57,014 bases of DNA from Paludibacteraceae bacterium (GTDB lineage Bacteria > Bacteroidota > Bacteroidia > Bacteroidales > Paludibacteraceae). Each line of letters starts with the position of its first letter. Position 1 is the first letter of the stretch. The translations under genes and the position numbers were made by a program. Location of the stretch: positions 1 through 57,014 of the forward strand of contig JAFYWK010000049.1 in the NCBI GenBank assembly GCA_017558065.1, in the 5' to 3' direction. Under the pieces are notes generated by a model. The model was given only the letters and a program-made list of their open reading frames with translations, made no database searches and was not told the origin of the DNA. Of this stretch, positions 50,982 to 57,014 are shown piece by piece.

Positions 50982-53108
50982 TTATAAATTGTTTTGCAGA
51001 AATAGCATAATACGATGGTGCAAATGCTCATTGTTATGCGGTTTGCGAATGGAGTGATTATCATCCACATAGAGTTGCATCTCAAACTGCTTGCCCGCCT
51101 TCACCAGCGCGTCGGTATATAATAATGTATTTTGCGCATGCACGTTGTCGTCTGCCAAACCATGCACAATGAGCAGTTTGCCAGTGAGGTCGCCTGCCAT
51201 CTGCATAAGGTCTGTACCCTCATAGCCAAACTCATTCACCTGCGGACGGCGCATAAATCGCTCTGTATATGCAGAGTCATACAATCGCCAGTTGGTCACA
51301 GGAGCAATAGCAATGCCGCATTGGAACAGAGGCGATTGGTTGTTCTGCTTGCTCAGGCACATCAGCGTCTGGTAGCCACCATAACTCCAGCCGCAGATAG
51401 CGATACGATCGCCGTCCACGTAGGGCAATGATTGCAGGTATTGAGCCGCACTGATCTGGTCTTCTGCCTCCTTCACACCTAACTGCATATAGGTAGCATT
51501 GCGCCATGCTCTGCCGCGTGCACCTGTACCGCGACCGTCCACATTCACTACCAGATAACCCGCATCGGCCAACGCATAACCAAAACGCTTACGCCAATTG
51601 TTGAGCACGCGCTGACTAGTAGGACCGCTATATTGCAGCATCACAACAGGATACTTCTTGGTAGCATCGAAATCTTTGGGCAATATACGCCATGCATTCA
51701 GCACGTCACCGCGCTCGGTAGTGATAGTGAAAAACTCCTTCTCATTCACGCCCAATGCCTGCCATGCGTGTAGCACAGAGTCGTTACTAAGTACCGTGCC
51801 TTTAACCTCTACCTTCTCGCCTTTAACCTCACACAACGTATAAGTATGTGGAGTGGTAGTACTATGATAACATTGGATATAGCGTTTCCAATCCGCCGAG
51901 AAGTGCAAATCATGCGTTCCATCGCCTTGCGTGAGTTGTGTGGTAGTATTTTTCTTGACATTCACAGCATACGCCTGACGTGTCATAGGAGTATTAGCGG
52001 CTTGATAGTAAAGCACTTGCGCTTTCTCATCATAGCCATAAACCTTGGTTATATCGCGCTCTTCTGGAGTTAGAACATGTTGCTCTATGCCCTGCGAAGA
52101 GTACATATACGCTTGTGTATAGCCACTCTTCTCGCTCACAACGATCACACGACCGTCATTCAACCATTGCCACTGGTCAAAGAGTTCGTAGTTCACAAAA
52201 TACTTTTTGCTCTCTTCCTTATAGAGAGGATGGCAGACCGTGGATTTTGGATTACCTTTCAGTACATCCATGCGGTTCTGGTCACGATTGAGGTGTAGTA
52301 CCACCAAATCGCTTGTAGGTTGCTCATCTTTCTTAGTAGGCTTGCTGAGCGGTGTCCATGTGATGCGAGGCAGATAGCCGTCCATATGCTCTGGCAACTG
52401 CATTGGGCGAATTGTCTTGTAGTGTATATCATATACGCACACACTCGCCTTCGCATTCGCTGCACCTGCCTTCGGATAACGCAGACTATGCAGCTCGGGG
52501 TATAATAACATGCCTTTCGCCTCTTCACCTTTCGCCTCTTCGTCTAAAAATGTCTGCCAACTAAACGTAGGCACCTCTGTCTCATCCAACCGAACAAAAG
52601 CCAACTGCTTATTATCTGGCGAGAAGGCAAACAGACAAGTTATACCAAATTCTTCTTCATACAGCCAGTCTGATATACCATTGAAGATTTCTGTATTTTC
52701 ATCCGTAGTCACCGCCACTTCGGTCTTAAAATCCACCTTATAAATATATAGGTTATTATCCGCCTTGGCATATACCACATACTTACCATTAGGCGACATC
52801 ACCGCATCGCGTACTGGCACATCGGTGAGCCAAATAGTGTCGTGCTTTTGGGTATCATACAGGTAGTAATCCGCAAAGAACGAATGGCGAAAAAGCTTCT
52901 GTTGGTTCTTGTACGCCAGTTTATACCTCACAGACACACCCTTCCCTTCAGGGAGGGGTTGGGGGTAGGCTTCCAACACGCTATCCATCTCTGCCAGAGA
53001 CATCGTCTTGGCATTATACCCTTGCATAATATCCATCATTCGGTCGGCGTATCCAAATACGCTGACCAACAGCAGAACTATTGAGAATAAAAAACGATAT
53101 TTCATCAC
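50982..53108 (-). CDS. Dipeptidyl peptidase IV (S9 family), exported
   Basis: A 708-residue serine peptidase with signal MMKYRFLFSIVLLLVSVFGYA. N-terminal beta-propeller (DPPIV N) with the conserved ISDWLYEEEF for substrate N-terminus binding; C-terminal alpha/beta hydrolase with the triad Ser about 575 in GWSYGG, Asp about 651 in LADDNVH and His about 684 in DDNHSIRK. It removes X-Pro dipeptides, probably in the periplasm or at the surface. Inserts keep the frame: a palindromic repeat at 52940-52973 (residues 46-58, EAYPQPLPEGKGV) and heptamer repeats coding EEAKGEEAKG (52511-52540) and EVKGEKVEVKG (51795-51829). Normal length otherwise. It is the first gene of the minus-strand run. Confidence 0.94.
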   Translation of the reverse strand: MMKYRFLFSIVLLLVSVFGYADRMMDIMQGYNAKTMSLAEMDSVLEAYPQPLPEGKGVSVRYKLAYKNQQKLFRHSFFADYYLYDTQKHDTIWLTDVPVRDAVMSPNGKYVVYAKADNNLYIYKVDFKTEVAVTTDENTEIFNGISDWLYEEEFGITCLFAFSPDNKQLAFVRLDETEVPTFSWQTFLDEEAKGEEAKGMLLYPELHSLRYPKAGAANAKASVCVYDIHYKTIRPMQLPEHMDGYLPRITWTPLSKPTKKDEQPTSDLVVLHLNRDQNRMDVLKGNPKSTVCHPLYKEESKKYFVNYELFDQWQWLNDGRVIVVSEKSGYTQAYMYSSQGIEQHVLTPEERDITKVYGYDEKAQVLYYQAANTPMTRQAYAVNVKKNTTTQLTQGDGTHDLHFSADWKRYIQCYHSTTTPHTYTLCEVKGEKVEVKGTVLSNDSVLHAWQALGVNEKEFFTITTERGDVLNAWRILPKDFDATKKYPVVMLQYSGPTSQRVLNNWRKRFGYALADAGYLVVNVDGRGTGARGRAWRNATYMQLGVKEAEDQISAAQYLQSLPYVDGDRIAICGWSYGGYQTLMCLSKQNNQSPLFQCGIAIAPVTNWRLYDSAYTERFMRRPQVNEFGYEGTDLMQMAGDLTGKLLIVHGLADDNVHAQNTLLYTDALVKAGKQFEMQLYVDDNHSIRKPHNNEHLHHRIMLFLQNNL
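51795..51829 (-). repeat. Heptamer repeat in dpp4, copy 2
   Basis: On the minus strand AGGTTAA, AGGCGAG, AAGGTAG, AGGTTAA, AGGCACG, coding a K/V/E/G stretch in the beta-propeller. Confidence 0.8.
52511..52540 (-). repeat. Heptamer repeat in dpp4, copy 1
   Basis: On the minus strand AGGCGAA, AGGTGAAG, AGGCGAA, AGGCA, coding EEAKGEEAKG in a loop of the propeller. Same units as in rimO and the ABC-F gene. Confidence 0.82.
52940..52973 (-). repeat. CCTACCCCC-type palindromic repeat in dpp4
   Basis: On the minus strand AAGCCTACCCCCAACCCC then CTCCCTGAAGGGAAGGG. It matches 32255-32288 at nearly every position and sits between the signal peptide and the first propeller blade. Confidence 0.87.
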
Positions 53109-53128
53109 ATTATATCATAAAAAACGCG

Positions 53129-53160
53129 CAAAGTTAATACTTTTTTCTCACATATGCAAG
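53129..53160 (-). promoter_or_regulatory. Promoter of dpp4-to-pnuC run
   Basis: On the minus strand CTTG (53157-53160), 20 nt, TAACTTTG (53129-53136). It overlaps the last codons of the upstream gene. The -33 context TTGCATATGTG is shared with the recQ and prfB promoters. Confidence 0.8.
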
Positions 53161-54455
53161 AGTCGCAATGATTTTTTGCCATTCTTCACATGTAATTCGT
53201 ATATTCCCCATTGATAAACACGCTCCTTTTCATCGCCACATATCACATCTTCCACTCCATCCCATTTGCCCAATGGCCAAGATGTGAAACGCCTCTCCTT
53301 GATAGGAAAAAGCAATACACCATTATTGTGCATGCGGTCAGGCTCCACACGCATCGCAAACGCCACCACATCATCCGAACCATTGTATATGCCTACATAC
53401 AGCATTCTACAATGCGTACCGTCTCGATAGTACATTCCCAATGAGCCATCTTCCAATATTTTATACAACCAAACCGCCTCTGTATCAGCTAGTTCATTCC
53501 CCTGATAACTAATACGTTCATCCGTCTTCACGCACTCTATCACCAACGTGCTATCAGTCAGCACATCCACATAATACACCATCTCATCGCGCACTTCGTC
53601 CAACCATTCATATCCTCCCGCCGTGTCCTCTCGCAGCGACACTTCTCTTGTCACAACATACCCGTCTTGCACACCACCTACCATACATCGCTGCCAAAAA
53701 CCGCTACCCAACACATAATTACCCGACACCACATCCCTTGTCGCACACATTCCTTCCCCATCACTATACACCGCCCACAAGGTGCAATCACTTTTCGGAT
53801 AATAACGCTCGCCAGACATAAACACATGCGGACAAACATCCGAATCCATCAGTTCTTTTTCACTCCACCCCACAAAACGCCATGCCAACGTATCACAACC
53901 ATGCGGCAGCACCACTCCGCTACCAATACTATCTTCTATCAACGTCCAGTTTTCCTTCAGCCCCGACTCCATATGCACCGTATGCCGTACAGGATCGGGA
54001 TAATGATAGTACAGCGTATAACTGCCGATATACAAACTATTTTTGCTCGCTTCAATAACAATCTCTATCACATCACTATTCTGCACGTTTGCCCCAATCC
54101 ATCGGGAAATCTCCACCCACTGAGTCGTAAAACTACCATACCACGCCACGTTAGCAAAGTCCGTATCTGGTATCTCCCACACCATGCGCTCGCCAATTTG
54201 CACCGTCAGACTACCCGCACCTGCGGATTTATTCGAGTGCATCTGCAAAACCAAGGAATCTACAATACACCCATCCCACCCATGCAACTGCAAGCGCACT
54301 GTATTTCCACCCGTTATACGATCTTTCTGTCCCGTATCGGTACGCGAATACACCACTTCGCTTCCCTTGGGCACTTCACCGCTTACACTCACGCTGGTCG
54401 AAGATGCCACCGTGTACGTTGCACTTAATATAGAAATGAGTAGTCCAAGTATCAT
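53148..54455 (-). CDS. Secreted protein with InlB B-repeat-like part, unknown function
   Basis: A 435-residue protein from the chosen start. The ORF is open to 54557, but the promoter at 54473-54503 lies inside that extension, so ATG at 54455 is right; it gives the signal peptide MILGLLISILSATYTVAS. A beta-sandwich-like N-terminal half (VRLQLHGWDGCIVDSLVLQM, LYIGSYTLYYHY) is followed by a stretch (LAWRFVGWSEKELMD, CPHVFMSGERYYPKSDCTLWAVYSD) that resembles the InlB B-repeat/flagellin-like units found in Bacteroidales secreted proteins. The C-terminal part ends in WGIYELHVKNGKKSLRLL. Location is envelope or outside; no function assigned. Confidence 0.75.
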   Translation of the reverse strand: MILGLLISILSATYTVASSTSVSVSGEVPKGSEVVYSRTDTGQKDRITGGNTVRLQLHGWDGCIVDSLVLQMHSNKSAGAGSLTVQIGERMVWEIPDTDFANVAWYGSFTTQWVEISRWIGANVQNSDVIEIVIEASKNSLYIGSYTLYYHYPDPVRHTVHMESGLKENWTLIEDSIGSGVVLPHGCDTLAWRFVGWSEKELMDSDVCPHVFMSGERYYPKSDCTLWAVYSDGEGMCATRDVVSGNYVLGSGFWQRCMVGGVQDGYVVTREVSLREDTAGGYEWLDEVRDEMVYYVDVLTDSTLVIECVKTDERISYQGNELADTEAVWLYKILEDGSLGMYYRDGTHCRMLYVGIYNGSDDVVAFAMRVEPDRMHNNGVLLFPIKERRFTSWPLGKWDGVEDVICGDEKERVYQWGIYELHVKNGKKSLRLLHM

Positions 54456-54472
54456 TTTTAACAATTTTCCCG

Positions 54473-54503
54473 CAAAGGTACAAATAAATTTGTATATATC
54501 AAA
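54473..54503 (-). promoter_or_regulatory. Promoter of secreted-protein gene
   Basis: On the minus strand TTTG (54500-54503), 19 nt, TACCTTTG (54473-54480). It overlaps the nqrA promoter on the other strand. The transcript begins only about 10-15 bases before the ATG at 54455. Confidence 0.82.
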
Positions 54504-54520
54504 TTTTTTTAGTAATTTTG
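54489..54520 (+). promoter_or_regulatory. Promoter of nqr operon
   Basis: TTTG (54489-54492), 20 nt, TAATTTTG (54513-54520). Perfect match. Its -33 element lies in the spacer of the divergent promoter and the other -33 lies in its spacer, so the two RNA polymerases cannot bind together. Confidence 0.87.
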
Positions 54521-54572
54521 CGCGCTTTTTATGCAAACATAAAAAATAAACTAACAATAATTAACAAACATC

Positions 54573-55925
54573 ATGCAAAAGATTCAACTGAAAAAAGGTC
54601 TGAACATTCCTTTTGATGGCGAGGCAGCGAAGACGCTCGGTAGCGTTAATCGCCCTGCGGTCTATCATATCGTTCCAGACCATTTCGCAGGCGTGACACC
54701 TAAGCTCATGGTGCGCGAAGGCGATGTTGTGAAGGCAGGTTCTCCTCTCTTCCACAACAAGGCATTTGCAGAGATGCTATTCACATCCCCTGTTAGCGGT
54801 AAAGTCGTGGCTATCGTTCGCGGCGAGAAACGCAAGGTGATGAGTATCGACATCGAAGCCGATGCAACGATCGAGTATGCACAGTTTGACCTAACTAAAG
54901 ACGCAAAGACTTTGCTCCTCGAGTCTGGTCTCTGGGCACTCATCAAGCAACGTCCTTACGACTGCATCGCTCTTCCAAGCAAGCAGCCTAAGGCTATCTT
55001 TATCTCTACTTTTGACAGCGCACCTGTAGCTCCTGACTATGAGTGGGTTCTCGCTGGTCAAAGTGCAGTGCTCCAAGCAGCTGTCAATGCATTGGCTACC
55101 ATCGCTCCTGTGAAGGTAGGTATCAAAGGCGGTGCTGCAGCTACCGTTTTCCGCGGTCTTAGCAACTGCGACAAGTACGAGGTGTATGGTGCTCACCCAG
55201 CAGGTAACGTAGGTGTACAAATCAACCACGTGGCTCCTATCGCTAAGGGCGAGACTGTATGGACTATCAACGTGCAAGACTTGGCTATCATCGGCCGCCT
55301 CTTCACCAAGGGTATCGTGGACATGCAAAAGAAAGTGGCTCTCACAGGCCCTCTCGCTGCTGGCGCACAATACTACAACGTGTTGCCAGGCATGCCAGTT
55401 AGCGCTATCTTCACCAGCAACACCTACAAAGGTTGCGACTGCCGCTATGTAGCAGGCAACGTACTCTCTGGCCACCAAGTTGGTTTGGACGAGATGATCT
55501 CTGTATACGACAACCAATTCACCGTATTGGCTGAGGGTAACGACAAGATCGAGTTCATGGGCTGGATCATGCCACGCTTCAACGGCTTCAACGCTAGCAA
55601 AACCGACCCTGCTAAGATTGTCAACTGCGGCTTGATGGAGTGGCTCTTTGGTAAGAAGAAATACGAGTGGGATGCTCGCCTTAAAGGCGGTCGCCGTGCT
55701 ATCATCGTTAGCGGTGAGTACGACAAAGTATTCCCAATGGACATCTACCCAGAGTACCTCATCAAAGCTATGATCGCAGGCAACCTCGAGAGCATGGAGC
55801 AACTCGGCGCATACGAAGTAGCACCAGAGGACTTCGCACTTTGCGAGTATGTATGTACCAGCAAGATGCCTCTGCAAGCTATCGTTCGTGCCGCATTGGA
55901 TAACTTAAAAAAGGAGATTGAGTAA
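54573..55925 (+). CDS. nqrA: Na+-translocating NADH:quinone reductase subunit A
   Basis: A 450-residue subunit of the sodium-pumping respiratory complex. N-terminal KKGLNIPFDGEAAKTLGSV and HFAGVTPKLMVREGDVVKAGSPLFHNKAFAEM with SPVSGKVVAIVRGEKRKVMSI form the typical barrel-sandwich domain; FISTFDSAPVAPDYEWVLAG, GAHPAGNVGVQINHVAPI and a C-terminal YICTSKMPLQ-like end (EYVCTSKMPLQAIVRAALDNLKKEIE) complete the family profile. It is a cytoplasmic-side subunit involved in quinone binding. The stop overlaps nqrB by 1 nt. A long ORF on the other strand is a shadow. Confidence 0.96.
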   Translation: MQKIQLKKGLNIPFDGEAAKTLGSVNRPAVYHIVPDHFAGVTPKLMVREGDVVKAGSPLFHNKAFAEMLFTSPVSGKVVAIVRGEKRKVMSIDIEADATIEYAQFDLTKDAKTLLLESGLWALIKQRPYDCIALPSKQPKAIFISTFDSAPVAPDYEWVLAGQSAVLQAAVNALATIAPVKVGIKGGAAATVFRGLSNCDKYEVYGAHPAGNVGVQINHVAPIAKGETVWTINVQDLAIIGRLFTKGIVDMQKKVALTGPLAAGAQYYNVLPGMPVSAIFTSNTYKGCDCRYVAGNVLSGHQVGLDEMISVYDNQFTVLAEGNDKIEFMGWIMPRFNGFNASKTDPAKIVNCGLMEWLFGKKKYEWDARLKGGRRAIIVSGEYDKVFPMDIYPEYLIKAMIAGNLESMEQLGAYEVAPEDFALCEYVCTSKMPLQAIVRAALDNLKKEIE

Positions 55926-57014
55926 TGCTTAAGAAATTACATAAAATAGTAGAGACACTTCGTCCTCACTTCGAAGAAGGAGGCAAGTTGAGCGCTTTGC
56001 ACTCTGTGTTTGATGGTTTTGAGACTTTCCTCTTTACTCCAAACACCACATCTAAGCGCATTGGTTCGCAAATCCACGATGGCGCGGATAGCAAGCGAAC
56101 CATGATCCTCGTAATCATGGCATTGGTGCCAGCTATGTTGTTCGGTATGTTCAACGTAGGTTACCAACATTTCCTCGCTACTGGCGAATTGGTGAAGGGC
56201 GCTATGAACTGCCTCATGTTCTGGAAGTCACTCGGCTTCGGTGCATTGGCTGTGTTGCCATATATCATCGTTAGTTACGGTGTAGGTCTTGGTATTGAGT
56301 TCACCGTAGCACAATGGAAGAAAGAAGAAATCCAAGAGGGATTCCTCGTGTCTGGTTTCATTATCCCATTGATCGTTCCAATCAACACCCCACTTTGGAT
56401 GGTGGCTATCGCTACTGCTTTTGCAGTTATCTTCGCAAAAGAGGTATTCGGTGGTACAGGTTACAACATCTTCAACGTTGCGCTCATCGCGCGCGCGTTC
56501 CTCTTCTTTGCTTATCCTACTCACATGACTGGTGACAAGTGCTTCGTTCGCACAGAGGGCACCTGGGGCTGGGACAACGGCAAAACATTGGTAGATGGTT
56601 TCTCTGGTGCTACCCCACTCACCGAGATCGCTACTTCTGCGGAGGCTAACTTGATGCCAGTAGATTTCTGGACCATGATGAACGGTCTTATCCCAGGTTC
56701 TGTAGGTGAGACTTGCGTTTGGGCAATCTTGCTCGGTGCAGTATTGCTCATCACTACTGGCGTAGCTTCTTGGAAGACCATGCTCAGCATCTTCGCTGGT
56801 GGCGCACTCACCGCTTGGCTCTTCAACCAATTCGGTGCTGAGACTGCAGCTGCTAACTACCCATGGTACATGCACCTCATCTCTGGCGGTTTCGCTTTCG
56901 GTGCTGTCTTCATGGCTACTGACCCTGTTACCTCTGCTCGTACCGAGTGCGGTAAGTGGATCTATGGTGCACTCATCGGTTTCATGGCGGTAGTAATCCG
57001 CGTTCTCAACCCTG
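55925..57014 (+). CDS. nqrB: Na+-translocating NADH:quinone reductase subunit B, partial
   Basis: The first 363 residues of nqrB, cut by the window end. It begins MLKKLHKIVETLRPHFEEGG at the ATG that overlaps the nqrA stop. Membrane helices follow (TMILVIMALVPAMLFGMFNV, LAVLPYIIVSYGVGLGIEFTV). The FMN-binding threonine is in GFSGATPLTEIA, matching the SGAT motif where NqrB carries covalent FMN. EVFGGTGYNIFNVALIARAF and LISGGFAFGAVFMATDPVTS are further family blocks. NqrB binds quinone and conducts sodium. The rest of the operon (nqrC-F) would lie beyond the window. Confidence 0.96.
   Translation, partial: MLKKLHKIVETLRPHFEEGGKLSALHSVFDGFETFLFTPNTTSKRIGSQIHDGADSKRTMILVIMALVPAMLFGMFNVGYQHFLATGELVKGAMNCLMFWKSLGFGALAVLPYIIVSYGVGLGIEFTVAQWKKEEIQEGFLVSGFIIPLIVPINTPLWMVAIATAFAVIFAKEVFGGTGYNIFNVALIARAFLFFAYPTHMTGDKCFVRTEGTWGWDNGKTLVDGFSGATPLTEIATSAEANLMPVDFWTMMNGLIPGSVGETCVWAILLGAVLLITTGVASWKTMLSIFAGGALTAWLFNQFGAETAAANYPWYMHLISGGFAFGAVFMATDPVTSARTECGKWIYGALIGFMAVVIRVLNP

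Noticed and set aside
53667-54428. Plus-strand frame of 253 codons rich in H, T and P
   Set aside because: Antisense to the secreted protein, which has a signal peptide and a promoter at the right distance.
54456-54557. 34-codon N-terminal extension of the secreted protein
   Set aside because: The promoter at 54473-54503 lies inside it and the signal peptide begins at 54455.
54891-55877. Minus-strand frame of 328 codons over nqrA
   Set aside because: Antisense shadow of a well-conserved subunit gene.

Overview
The window is a chromosomal segment of a member of the order Bacteroidales (Bacteroidota). This follows from two SusC/SusD pairs, many promoters of the Bacteroidota type (TTTG, about 20 nt, TANNTTTG), lipoproteins and secreted proteins of Bacteroidales type, a GldF-like permease, a Bacteroidota-type dipeptidyl peptidase IV and an Na+-translocating NADH:quinone reductase operon. 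I cannot name the genus. There are no rRNA or tRNA genes, transposases, integrases or CRISPR arrays.

Layout. (1) 1-2036, plus strand: a winged-helix regulator overlapping a nucleotidyltransferase fused to a metallophosphoesterase. (2) 2037-3261, plus: a promoter, a GldF-like ABC permease and a YfcE-type phosphodiesterase. (3) 3262-3587: a promoter-terminator pair with no ORF, probably a small RNA. (4) 3588-21639, minus: a polysaccharide utilisation locus for beta-1,4-galactan in two transcription units. One is MFS - susC - susD - surface glycan-binding lipoprotein. The other is GH53 endo-galactanase - GH2 beta-galactosidase - galK - galM - susC - susD. Each has its own promoter, and the two end in near-identical terminators. 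The logic is outer-surface cleavage by GH53, import by SusCD, release of galactose by GH2, inner-membrane uptake by MFS, then GalM and GalK. (5) 21640-22243: a spacer full of tandem and hairpin repeats. (6) 22327-37527, plus: recQ, rimO, HU, an HU-membrane-LysM protein, uvrA, an ABC-F ATPase, a polysaccharide deacetylase-like protein, two glycosyltransferases, an L-cysteine desulfidase-like protein and an acyltransferase. (7) 37788-38166: a structured RNA gene of about 340 nt. (8) 38213-41861: secreted proteins and lipoproteins, one with a C-terminal tract that looks like the variable region of a diversity-generating retroelement (DGR). (9) 42353-45458: prfB, a small exported protein and a C1 peptidase. 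(10) 45487-53160, minus: a six-gene run from dipeptidyl peptidase IV through a hexose transporter, ROK sugar kinase, NodB deacetylase and Ig-like lipoprotein to pnuC. (11) 53148-54503, minus: a secreted protein. (12) From 54489, plus: nqrA and nqrB, the latter cut by the window edge.

The most unusual property is the density of short dispersed repeats. There are degenerate 7-, 9- and 11-nt tandem repeats in spacers; small palindrome modules inserted in frame into rimO, uvrA, the ABC-F gene, the cysteine desulfidase gene, the deacetylase-like gene and dpp4; and a leader-plus-hairpin element whose stem covaries between three copies at 39020-42082. Together with the DGR-like target and two unassigned RNA genes, these are the best candidates for undescribed biology. 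All calls are by reading alone; no database search was run.
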